The notes under the pieces: generated by a model
Seen by the model: the letters and a program-made list of their open reading frames with translations, nothing else
Database searches by the model: none
What the model was told of the DNA's origin: nothing
Program-made: the position numbers and the translations under genes
Origin: JAICJC01 sp963757605
GTDB taxonomy: Bacteria; Actinomycetota; Thermoleophilia; Gaiellales; JAICJC01
DNA length: 64,000 nucleotides
Assembly (NCBI GenBank): GCA_963757605.1
Contig: CAVWSF010000005.1
Location: forward strand, 1,178,001 to 1,242,000
Direction: 5' to 3'
Part shown: one piece after another, positions 42,134-49,941 of the stretch
How the letters are laid out: each line of letters starts with the position of its first letter
Position numbering within the stretch: the first letter of the stretch is position 1

Positions 42134-43384
42134 ATGCCTCCCCCCGGCGATACGCGGGACGCCGCCCGCGCGCCGGCCGGTGAGGCCGAGTTCCGCCGGT
42201 TCGTCCTCGCGACGGCCGTCAGCGTGCTCGGGACCTACGCGGCGGCGATCGCGCTGGCCGTCCGCACGTTCGAGGACACCGGCCAGCCGGCCTGGGTGTC
42301 GGCGATCTTCGCGGCCGAGTTCCTGCCGCCGGTCGCGATCGGCGTCCTCCTCGCCGACCGCCTGAACCGGTTCCAGCCGCGGCGCGCACTGGTCGCGTCG
42401 GACCTGGTGAACGCGGTGGTGTTCGCCGTGGTCGCAGGCATCCACGCGCCGGCGGCGGTCGTCGCCCTCGCGGCCGTCTCCGGAGCCGCGACCGGGATCT
42501 TCCGGCCGATCTCCTTCGCCGTCGTGCCGGCCATCGTGGGCGAGGAGCGGATCGACGCGGCCAACGGCACCCTGGCAGCCGTCGACACCGCCATGACGGC
42601 GATCGGCCAGGCGGGTGCGGGCGCGGTGGTCGCGGTCGCCGGCGCCGCGGTCGTCCTCGGTGGGAACGCCGTGTCGTTCGTGCTCTCGGCGGTCCTGCTC
42701 GCGTCGTGCCGCTCGCTGGCGACCGCCGTCGCCCACACGGGCTCCCGCAGCCCGCTCCGGCGGCTGCGCCGGAGCGCGCGCACGATCAGGCGCAACCTGC
42801 CGCTCCGCCAGGTCGCGGTGGCCTGGCTCCCGGTGCTGGCCGCGATGGGGATCGTGAACTCGATCGAGGTGCCGCTCCTGCTCGGGCCACTCGCCGCGGG
42901 CGCCGCCCTCACCGGCCTCACCATCGCCGCGGCCTCCGCAGGCCAGACGCTCGGCAGCCTGCTCGCATCGCGCGTGACCGACTGGCTCGCGGATCACTAC
43001 GCCTTCGTACTGCTGGTGGTCGGCGTCTCCGTGCTGGCGGCCGGCGCGAGCCCGACGGTCGCCCTCGTGATCCTGCTCTTCATCGTCGGCGGAATCGCCA
43101 ACGGCCTGGCGGTGGTGTACAACCGCTCGACCGTCCAGCGGGCGACCGACCCCGAGGAGCGGGCGGGCATCCTGGCGCTCCTCATGTCGGCGGGCGGCGT
43201 GATGACGGCCGTGGGCGCGGCCGCCGGCGGCGCGATCGCAAGCGCCGCCACGTCGCGGGCGGCCTTCGCCGTCGCGGGCGCGATCGTCCTGGTCTCGGCG
43301 CTCGCGGCCCGGCTGACGGCTGCGCAGGAGAGCGCGGAGGGCGTGGCTACACTCTCGCCCCGTGCCGGACGCATTCGCCGCTAG
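42134..43384 (+). CDS. MFS transporter
   Basis: A 416-residue major facilitator with about 11-12 hydrophobic segments (FVLATAVSVLGTYAAAIALA first; VSAIFAAEFLPPVAIGVLLA with the DRLNRFQPRR loop as the family's motif A between helices 2 and 3). It resembles the MFS_3/EntS-like exporters. It probably expels a small hydrophobic compound. The start ATG 42134 is close to the REP-like repeat; a TATAGG just upstream could be a -10 for a leaderless message. Its 3' end overlaps the next gene by 23 bases, suggesting an efflux operon with the ABC pair that follows. Confidence 0.88.
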   Translation: MPPPGDTRDAARAPAGEAEFRRFVLATAVSVLGTYAAAIALAVRTFEDTGQPAWVSAIFAAEFLPPVAIGVLLADRLNRFQPRRALVASDLVNAVVFAVVAGIHAPAAVVALAAVSGAATGIFRPISFAVVPAIVGEERIDAANGTLAAVDTAMTAIGQAGAGAVVAVAGAAVVLGGNAVSFVLSAVLLASCRSLATAVAHTGSRSPLRRLRRSARTIRRNLPLRQVAVAWLPVLAAMGIVNSIEVPLLLGPLAAGAALTGLTIAAASAGQTLGSLLASRVTDWLADHYAFVLLVVGVSVLAAGASPTVALVILLFIVGGIANGLAVVYNRSTVQRATDPEERAGILALLMSAGGVMTAVGAAAGGAIASAATSRAAFAVAGAIVLVSALAARLTAAQESAEGVATLSPRAGRIRR

Positions 43385-44201
43385 CGGGCTGGAGAAGCGG
43401 TACGGGGGCGTCACGGCCCTGGCCGGCGTGAACCTCCAGGTGGGCGAGGGCGAACTGGTCGGCTTGCTGGGCCCGAACGGGGCCGGGAAGTCGACGCTCG
43501 TCAAGATCGGCTGCGGCCTCGTGCGCCCGAGCGGCGGCCGCGCGGAGGTCTTCGGGCGACCCGCCGGCTCCCGCGAGGCCCGCCGAGCGCTCGGCTACCT
43601 GGCGGAGCTCTTCCGCTTCCCCGGGTGGCTGCGCGCGGACGAGGTCCTGCGGCTTCACCAGGGCCTCGTCGGCTCGGCCGGGGCCGAGTCCGAGCGGGGC
43701 GAGCTCCTCGAGCTGGTCGGGCTCGCGGACGTCGGCCGCAGGAAGGTCGACCAGATGTCGAAGGGGATGCAGCAGCGGCTGGGGATCGCCCAGGCGTTGA
43801 TCGGCGGGCCGCGCCTGCTCGTGCTCGACGAACCGACCAGCGCCCTCGACCCCGCCGGCCGCCGCACGGTGCGAACGCTGCTCGAGGAGCTGCGCGGGCG
43901 TGGCGTCTCGGTCCTCCTCAACTCCCACCTCCTGAGCGAGGTCGAGCTGGTCTGCGACCGGGTCGTCATCATCACCCGCGGGAAGGTGGTCGCGCACGGC
44001 CGCCCCGACGAGCTGACGCAGGCCCGCGGCGTCACGGTCGAGACCGACCAGGGCGAGCAGCGGTTCGACATCGGCCGCGACGAGGTGCCGGAGCTGGTCG
44101 CCCGCCTCGTCGCCGAGGGGCGGCGGATCTACGGCGTGCAGGTCGTCCGCTCCACGCTCGAGGAGGTCTACCTCAAGGCGGTCGAGGGCGAGGCGCCGTG
44201 A
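43362..44201 (+). CDS. ABC transporter ATP-binding protein (ABC-2 exporter type)
   Basis: A 279-residue ATPase: Walker A VGLLGPNGAGKSTLVKIGCG, signature degenerate as MSKGMQQRLGIAQAL, Walker B LLVLDEPTSALDPAGRR, and the switch His in LLNSHLLSEVELVCD. The Ser-Lys-Gly signature is normal for the CcmA/NosF-like exporter group. It works with the permease encoded immediately after (GTGA overlap). The GTG at 43362 lies within the 3' end of the MFS gene. The exported substrate is unknown. Confidence 0.92.
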   Translation: MPDAFAASGLEKRYGGVTALAGVNLQVGEGELVGLLGPNGAGKSTLVKIGCGLVRPSGGRAEVFGRPAGSREARRALGYLAELFRFPGWLRADEVLRLHQGLVGSAGAESERGELLELVGLADVGRRKVDQMSKGMQQRLGIAQALIGGPRLLVLDEPTSALDPAGRRTVRTLLEELRGRGVSVLLNSHLLSEVELVCDRVVIITRGKVVAHGRPDELTQARGVTVETDQGEQRFDIGRDEVPELVARLVAEGRRIYGVQVVRSTLEEVYLKAVEGEAP

Positions 44202-45049
44202 CGGGGATCGGGGTGATCGCAGCCGCGACCCTGCGCGAGTGCACACGCCGGCGGGTGTTCGTCGTGATCGTCGTCCTGACCGGCCTCTTCCTGGCCCTCT
44301 ACACGCTCGGGACGGTGACGGCGTTTCACCATCTGGGGAAGCCGGCGCCGGGCGACAACGTCGACATCACCGTCCTCGCCGGGGCCACGCTGCTCGGCCT
44401 GGCGATGTTCGCCACGCTCTTCCTGAGCACCGTGGTCGCGGTGTTCCTCACGTTCAACGTCCTGCGCGGCGACGCCGAGCAGGGCCTGCTCCAGCCGATG
44501 GTCGTGCGCCCGCCCGGGCGGATCGTCTTCCTCGCCGGCCGCTTCGCCGCGGCCGCGCTCGTCTCGGCGGTCTACGCCGCGACGGTGTACGCGGCGGCGG
44601 TCGTCATCACCGGGCTCGTGGGCGGCTGGTGGCCCGACGAGGTCGTGCTCCCGGGCGTCGAGCTCGCCGCCGGCGCGGCCGTCGTGACGGCGATCTCGCT
44701 GGCCGGGTCGGTCTATCTCTCGACGATCGCCAACGGCATCGCCGTGCTCATGCTGTTCGGCGCCGGGCTCGTCGGCGGGCTCCTCGGTCAGATCGGCGAT
44801 TCGATCCACTCCGACACGCTGAGCTCGATCGGGACGGTGACCAGCTGGGCGCTCCCGTACGAGGCGCTCTACCAGGCCGGCCTGCACGCGCTGACGAGCG
44901 AGACCAGCGGCCTCACCGGCGTCATCGTCCACCTGGGCCCGCTGGGCGGCGCCCAGCCCACGGGGCCGCTACTGGCTCCCTGGGTGCTCGTATACGTCCT
45001 CCTCGTCGTGTCGCTCGCCGGCGCCGCCTTTGCCCGGCGCGACCTTTAG
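44198..45049 (+). CDS. ABC-2 type permease (NosY-like)
   Basis: A 283-residue membrane protein with six predicted spans (RVFVVIVVLTGLFLALYTLG; LLGLAMFATLFLSTVVAVFL; then VLRGDAEQGLLQPMVVRPPG, the cytoplasmic loop that typifies NosY/ABC-2 subunits with the ExG-x-LxP-like motif). It pairs with the preceding ATPase. GTG 44198 forms GTGA with its stop. The last 81 bases overlap the convergent MFS gene on the other strand, a rare degree of 3' overlap. Confidence 0.9.
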   Translation: MTGIGVIAAATLRECTRRRVFVVIVVLTGLFLALYTLGTVTAFHHLGKPAPGDNVDITVLAGATLLGLAMFATLFLSTVVAVFLTFNVLRGDAEQGLLQPMVVRPPGRIVFLAGRFAAAALVSAVYAATVYAAAVVITGLVGGWWPDEVVLPGVELAAGAAVVTAISLAGSVYLSTIANGIAVLMLFGAGLVGGLLGQIGDSIHSDTLSSIGTVTSWALPYEALYQAGLHALTSETSGLTGVIVHLGPLGGAQPTGPLLAPWVLVYVLLVVSLAGAAFARRDL

Positions 45050-46465
45050 GCCCCAGAAGGCGAGCGCCGAGCCGGCGACGCACAGCGCCGCGGAGACTCC
45101 CAGTGCCGCCCGGAACGCCGTCACCGTGGCGTCCTGGTCGGCCGGCGACAGGCCGTGGGTGGCGAACGGGCCCAGGTGCGGATGGGCCGCCTCGGCCGAG
45201 AAGACGAGGGTGATCACGATGCCGAGAATCGGGGTCGCGATCAGCCCGCCGAGCCGCGAGACCGTCGTGTTGACGCCCGCGGCGAGGCCGGCGAAGCGGT
45301 CGGGTGCGGCCTTGAGGGCGGTTGCGGTCACCGGGGCGACCAGCACGGCCAGGCCGAGCGCGAGGACGAGGACGCCGGGGAGCGGCGCCAGCGGGTTCGT
45401 GCTGCGAACGAGGGTGAGGAGGCCGTAGCCGGCGGCCATGACGAGGGGGGCGACCGTCAGGTAGCGGCGCGGCCCGTCGCGGTCGGCCAACCGGCCGAAG
45501 CGGGCGGCGAGAAAGAACATGACGATGCTGATCGGCACGAAGATGAGCGAGGCCCGGGCGGGCGAGTAGCCGACGGCCTGGGATTGGAGGTAGAGCGCGA
45601 GGTAGAACGACGACGCGCCGAGGGCCGCGTAGACGAGGAGCGTGTAGACGTTCGCGACCACGAAGACACGGGCCCGTAGGAGCTGCGGCGGAAGCAGCGG
45701 CTCCGCGGCCCGCCGCTCGCTCCAGACCAGCGCCGCCATCCCGGCGAGCGAGACGGCGAACCACGGCCACACCGCGCCGAAGCCGGCCCGCGCGCCGTCG
45801 ATCAGGCCGTAGGTGAGCGTGCCGAACGTGACGGCGATCGCCACCGCACCCGGGACCTGGAGCGGCCGCGGCCGGGCCGGCCGGTCCTCCGTCGAGCGGC
45901 CGGCGAACGCCATGAAGAGGGCCACGGCGGCGAACGGCAGGTTCAGGAAGAAGATCCAGCGCCACGACGCGACCTGCACGAGCAGCCCTCCCAGCGGCGG
46001 GCCCATCACCGTGCCGATGCCACTCCACGCCGTCCACTGGCCGACGGCCTTGCCGGCGTCGTCGCCGTAGGTGGCGCGAAGCAGCGCGAGGCTGTTCGTG
46101 GTGAGGAGCGCACCGGCGACGCCCTGCAGCACCCGCCCCGCGATGAGGAGCTCGACGGTCGGCGCGATCCCGGCCAGCGCCGATGCGGCCGCGAAGCCGG
46201 CGACCCCGACGACGAAGAGCGTCCAGCGCCCGTAGCGGTCGCCGAGCGCGCCCGAGACGACGTAGAGCGACGCCACGGCGAGCGAGTAGGAGAGGGCGAC
46301 CCACTGCTGCGCCGACAGGCCCGCGTCCAGATCGCGCCCGATGGTGGGCAATGCGATGTTGACGACGGTGCCGTCGACGAAGGTGATGGAGGAGCCGATG
46401 ATCGTCGCCACGAGGATGAGCTCCCGTCGCGGCGGTTGCGCCTCGTCGCCCGAGCGTGCGACCAT
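44969..46465 (-). CDS. DHA2-family MFS drug/proton antiporter (EmrB/QacA-like)
   Basis: About 498 residues with 14 hydrophobic segments. The family start is clear: LILVATIIGSSITFVDGTVV, NIALPTIGRDL, QQWVALSYSLAVASLYVVSG and GALGDRYGRWTLFVVG (motif A); motif C appears as GVAGALLTTNSLALLRATYG and MGPPLGGLLVQVASWRWIFF. It would export drugs or amphiphiles by proton exchange. ATG 46465 gives a compact N terminus; ATG 46474 and GTG 46483 are alternatives but overlap the divergent small gene. The C-terminal tail (ERHDEEDVYEHPGSQ) is coded by DNA antisense to the ABC permease end. Confidence 0.92.
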   Translation of the reverse strand: MVARSGDEAQPPRRELILVATIIGSSITFVDGTVVNIALPTIGRDLDAGLSAQQWVALSYSLAVASLYVVSGALGDRYGRWTLFVVGVAGFAAASALAGIAPTVELLIAGRVLQGVAGALLTTNSLALLRATYGDDAGKAVGQWTAWSGIGTVMGPPLGGLLVQVASWRWIFFLNLPFAAVALFMAFAGRSTEDRPARPRPLQVPGAVAIAVTFGTLTYGLIDGARAGFGAVWPWFAVSLAGMAALVWSERRAAEPLLPPQLLRARVFVVANVYTLLVYAALGASSFYLALYLQSQAVGYSPARASLIFVPISIVMFFLAARFGRLADRDGPRRYLTVAPLVMAAGYGLLTLVRSTNPLAPLPGVLVLALGLAVLVAPVTATALKAAPDRFAGLAAGVNTTVSRLGGLIATPILGIVITLVFSAEAAHPHLGPFATHGLSPADQDATVTAFRAALGVSAALCVAGSALAFWGLKVAPGKGGAGERHDEEDVYEHPGSQ

Positions 46466-46472
46466 ACGGCGC

Positions 46473-46712
46473 ATGGGTGTCACGTACGACCTGATCGACG
46501 CACCCTACCCGTACCTCTGCGCGGTCTATCGGTGCAGGTGCGGCGCCGCCGTGACGCGGCACGGGGACGAGGCGGGCGCCCCGCCGCCGGGCTGGCAGGT
46601 GCACGCATCCGAGCCCGGCGAGAGCGACGACTGCGTCTGCCCGGAGTGCGTCGCCCGCCTCGAGGCGGCGCGCGACGAGCCTGCCGGCGACGCCCCCGCC
46701 GAGACCCTGTAG
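46473..46712 (+). CDS. Small zinc-ribbon-like protein, 79 aa
   Basis: A 79-residue soluble protein with two Cys pairs, CRCG near residue 16 and CVCPEC near residue 57, the spacing of a zinc ribbon. Between them is HGDEAGAPPPGWQVHASEPG. I do not know the family; it could bind DNA, RNA or a protein partner. It diverges from the DHA2 transporter with effectively no spacer (starts 46465 and 46473), so both genes must share regulatory DNA inside coding sequence or be leaderless. Confidence 0.6.
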   Translation: MGVTYDLIDAPYPYLCAVYRCRCGAAVTRHGDEAGAPPPGWQVHASEPGESDDCVCPECVARLEAARDEPAGDAPAETL

Positions 46713-46724
46713 GCGCGCGTCGCC

Positions 46725-48131
46725 GTGTCCTCCGGGGAGACCGACATCCGCTACGTCAGAAGCGGAGGCGTTGCGATCGCCTACCAGGTCGTGGGGGACG
46801 GCGACACCGACCTGGTCTACGTCCCCGACTTCATGTCGAACCTCGTCTACGCGTGGGAGTATCCGCGCTGGCGGGACTTCTACCGGCTGCTCGCACGCTC
46901 GTTCAGGTTGATCCTGTTCGACAAGCGCGGCACCGGCCTGTCGGACCACGGCGGCCAGTTCGCGACGCTCGAGACGCGGATGGAAGACCTGCACGCCGTG
47001 CTGGATGCGTCGGGATCCACGCGGACCGTCATCCTCGCCTCGCATGAGGGCTGCGGCATGGCAGCCCTGTACGCGGCGACCTATCCCGAACGCACGACGG
47101 CGCTGGTCTTGTTCCATCCCCAGGCATGCGGCGACGGCGTCGAGAACGAAGACGCACTCGCCTACCTCCCGGAGCTTCGCGAGCGATGGGGGACGCAGGA
47201 GTACTCCGACGAGATCCTGCTCGATGGCTGCCCGTCGCTTCACGGGAGCGAGGAGGACCGGCGCTGGTTCGCCAACTACCTCAGGATCGGCGCGAGCCCC
47301 GCCGTGGCCTACGCCCTGAACCGCGCGCTCGAGGAGATCGACCTGCGGGAGGTGCTCCCGGCGGTTCGCGTCCCAACCCTGGTCGCATACCGAGCGCCGG
47401 AGCGGGCGACGGCCCTCGAGGTCGCCGCCCTGATCCCGTCGTCGCGGGCGGCTCAGGTGAGCGGCGACGACTATCTCGAGATCTACCTCTCACCCGAGAT
47501 CGTGGCCGACATCGAGCAGTTCGTGGCCGGCGAACCTGCGCCTGAGGTCCCGCAGAGCGTCCTTGCCACGGTCATGTTCACCGACATCGTCGGGTCGACG
47601 AAGCACGCCGCCGCGGTCGGGGACAGCGCCTGGCGCGACATGCTCGTTCGCCATCATGCGGTGGTGAGGCGCGAGCTCGGCCGGTTCCGCGGCCAGGAGC
47701 GAGACACCGCCGGCGACGGGTTCTTCGCCACGTTCGACGGGCCGGCACGCGCGATCCGGTGCGGCCAGGCCATCCTGGCCGGGATCGAGCCGCTCGGCCT
47801 CGAGGCCCGCATCGGGATCCACATCGGCGAGTGCGAGGTCCACGAGGACAAGCTCGCCGGGCTCGCCGTCGTCGTCGGCGCGCGCATCGCCGCGACGGCA
47901 CGGGCGGGCGAGATCCTCGTCTCGGGCACCGTCCGCGACCTCGTCACGGGATCGGGCCTGCAGTTCGCCGACCGCGGCGACGCCGTCTTGAAAGGCGTGC
48001 CCGGGACCTGGCCGCTCCACGCGATCGCCGGAGCCGCCGAGTACCCGCCGGAGGCAGGCCGATCGGCCTCCCAGCCGAGGCGGCCGAGCGCGGAGCGAGA
48101 CCCGGTAGACTCCGCAGTCCCGCGCCCGTAG
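46725..48131 (+). CDS. Alpha/beta-hydrolase-like domain fused to class III adenylate/guanylate cyclase
   Basis: A 468-residue soluble fusion common in actinobacteria. Residues about 1-270 are an alpha/beta-hydrolase fold (YVPDFMSNLVYAWEYPRWRD, FDKRGTGLSDH), but the nucleophile elbow reads ILASHEGCGM: the Ser of GxSxG is replaced by His, so this part is probably a sensor rather than an enzyme. Residues about 275-445 are a class III cyclase domain with both metal Asp residues (MFTDIVGSTKHA and DTAGDGFFATFDG) and RIGIHIGECE. GTG 46725. The final codons and TAG stop overlap the first ten bases of a tRNA-Arg. Confidence 0.88.
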   Translation: MSSGETDIRYVRSGGVAIAYQVVGDGDTDLVYVPDFMSNLVYAWEYPRWRDFYRLLARSFRLILFDKRGTGLSDHGGQFATLETRMEDLHAVLDASGSTRTVILASHEGCGMAALYAATYPERTTALVLFHPQACGDGVENEDALAYLPELRERWGTQEYSDEILLDGCPSLHGSEEDRRWFANYLRIGASPAVAYALNRALEEIDLREVLPAVRVPTLVAYRAPERATALEVAALIPSSRAAQVSGDDYLEIYLSPEIVADIEQFVAGEPAPEVPQSVLATVMFTDIVGSTKHAAAVGDSAWRDMLVRHHAVVRRELGRFRGQERDTAGDGFFATFDGPARAIRCGQAILAGIEPLGLEARIGIHIGECEVHEDKLAGLAVVVGARIAATARAGEILVSGTVRDLVTGSGLQFADRGDAVLKGVPGTWPLHAIAGAAEYPPEAGRSASQPRRPSAERDPVDSAVPRP

Positions 48132-48194
48132 CTCAGGGGATAGAGCGCTGCCCTGCGGAGGCAGAGGCCGCACGTTCGAATCGTGCCGGGCGCA
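48122..48194 (+). tRNA. tRNA-Arg (anticodon GCG)
   Basis: A 73-base cloverleaf with perfect stems: acceptor GCGCCCG/CGGGCGC, D stem GCTC/GAGC, anticodon stem CTGCC/GGCAG with loop CTGCGGA, and T arm GCACG-TTCGAAT-CGTGC; discriminator A. Loop numbering puts GCG at positions 34-36, reading CGC/CGU as Arg; C35, G36 and A in the D loop fit arginine identity. CCA is not encoded. Its 5' end overlaps the upstream cyclase gene, whose TAG stop uses T8-A9-G10 of the tRNA. Confidence 0.88.
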
Positions 48195-48308
48195 TGGCTC
48201 AACCATACGGTCCCAGGCACGGGGCTCATCCGCCACGCGCCAGGATCCACGCCTCGAACCGCCCCGGCCTGGTCCCCGGTGCCACCACAGTCGAAGGCGG
48301 TGGCCGGC

Positions 48309-49895
48309 TTAGCTGCGGTTCCGCAGCATTCGGCGCAGCACGTTGTCGGTCAGCCGCTGCAGTGACGGCCGCACGTTGTTGTGCGTACCGTCGCTGCTGC
48401 CGCCTGGAGCGAGCGCCCAGGACCAGTCCATCGTTCCGGTCGCCCACACCAGCGCGCCCGAGTGGGCCTTGTAGATGGACATGTTGTGGGTGTAGCCGCC
48501 CACGCCGGCGAAGTTGACGAACGGCGAGGCCGCCAGCAGCTTGCGCCAGACCGCGTCCGGCGCTGGATAGCTGCGGTCGAAGGAGTCGATCTCGTAGCCG
48601 ACCAGCTCGCCCGGCACCGGCACGCCGTTGCGAAGGCCCGTCGCGTGGAACGGCCAGCTGCGGGTGTTGATGGGCACCAGCGGCAGTCCGCCCCAGTCGA
48701 GGAAGCCGTCGGTCGGCAGCTGCACACCGGATAGCTGCTGCTCCGGCCGGCCGAGATCGCGCCACTTGATCGTGCGGACGGCCGGGTTCGTGACCGGATC
48801 CCGGCGAAAGTCCTTGTAGCCGACCATCACCCGCCGCGGCCGGCCCTGGGCGTTGCGCTCGAAGCGCACCTGCCAGTAGATCTCGTTGGACGTGATGAAG
48901 GCAAGGCTGACGCCGTGGTCGCGTGCGGCGTAGGCGCCGTCGTACATGCGCTTCGACCAGTACTCCGAATGCCCGGCGACGATCACTGCTCGGTGCGTTC
49001 GCAGCAGCCAGGGATTGGCGTCGGCGTCCACGTCGGTGATGTAGGTGACGTCGTATCCGCGCTTCTCCAGGAACGCGATCAGAAACGGCTCGAAGTCGGT
49101 GAGCCCACCGTTGCCGGGGTTGCCGTACTGCGAGGAGTAGGGCCGGTCGAAGCTGACCTTGACGGCCGGCTTACCGTCGGGGTAGCGGTGCGTGGTCGGG
49201 CTGTTGAAGTCGTACAGACTGCGTCCGGTGAGCGGGTGAGCGCCCTCGTCCCAGCCAACCCCGGCCGGCGGGTTGTAGGGGAAGTTGTTGTACGCCTGGT
49301 ACGTGTTCACCGACGACATGTAGACGACCCCGGCGGGGCGGCGGTCGCGGACGGTGAACATGATCTCCGACTGATAGTGCGATCTCGGCGTCGTCAGCAC
49401 CGCGAAGTAGACACCCGATGTCCATGTGTGAGGGACATGTAGGCGCAGAGATGTGTGCCAGGGACACGTGACCATGCCGGTCGCCCGCACCGTGTAGCAG
49501 GCCGACTGGGGTGACCCGGCCAGCGGGCCGAAGTGAGCGATCAGACGGCCGCCCTTACCGTCGTAGTAGCCCAGCCGGAACACGTCGATCGTGTACCGCT
49601 CATGTCGCGCGGTGGTGATGCGCAACCCGATCGAACGGCCCTGCAGCACGCTGGCGGCGGTCGCATACCCCTTGATGTCAAGCTGGCGGTCATCGGTGAT
49701 CTGATAGCCGGCCCAGGGGATGTCCCAGCGGTCAGAGCCGGCGTGGCGGTTCTCGGCCACGATCGGATTACCGTGGCCGGAGGCGAGCGCGGGCGCGACG
49801 GCCAGCGCCGCCCAGATGATCCCGACCAACGCCTCCAGCATCAGGCTCCGCTTCAGCACGGCCAGCACGGTACGCCGTCGCGCGCCGGGATTCAA
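48309..49895 (-). CDS. Secreted protein related to N,N-dimethylformamidase large subunit
   Basis: Up to 528 residues. A hydrophobic signal segment (LVGIIWAALAVAPALASG) lies about 23 residues in from the TTG at 49895; GTG and ATG codons nearer to it are other starts. The mature chain matches the DmfA2-like large subunit fold: RSIGLRITTARHERYTIDVF, RLGYYDGKGGRLIA, VVYMSSVNTYQAYNNFPYNP, DVTYITDVDADANPWLLRTH and VIVAGHSEYWSKRMYDG, and a late NFAGVGGYTHNMSIYKAHSG. Exported homologs are widespread in actinobacteria and their substrates are unknown; true dimethylformamidase activity is not implied. It is convergent with the tRNA-Arg. Confidence 0.82.
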   Translation of the reverse strand: MNPGARRRTVLAVLKRSLMLEALVGIIWAALAVAPALASGHGNPIVAENRHAGSDRWDIPWAGYQITDDRQLDIKGYATAASVLQGRSIGLRITTARHERYTIDVFRLGYYDGKGGRLIAHFGPLAGSPQSACYTVRATGMVTCPWHTSLRLHVPHTWTSGVYFAVLTTPRSHYQSEIMFTVRDRRPAGVVYMSSVNTYQAYNNFPYNPPAGVGWDEGAHPLTGRSLYDFNSPTTHRYPDGKPAVKVSFDRPYSSQYGNPGNGGLTDFEPFLIAFLEKRGYDVTYITDVDADANPWLLRTHRAVIVAGHSEYWSKRMYDGAYAARDHGVSLAFITSNEIYWQVRFERNAQGRPRRVMVGYKDFRRDPVTNPAVRTIKWRDLGRPEQQLSGVQLPTDGFLDWGGLPLVPINTRSWPFHATGLRNGVPVPGELVGYEIDSFDRSYPAPDAVWRKLLAASPFVNFAGVGGYTHNMSIYKAHSGALVWATGTMDWSWALAPGGSSDGTHNNVRPSLQRLTDNVLRRMLRNRS

Positions 49896-49941
49896 GGCGT
49901 CGCCATGGCCGGATGAGGTCTGTGACCAAGCAGTCGAGGAA

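Noticed and set aside
44922..47243. 773-residue minus-strand open frame
   Set aside because: Antisense of the cyclase gene and out-of-frame shadow of the DHA2 transporter; no domain signal.
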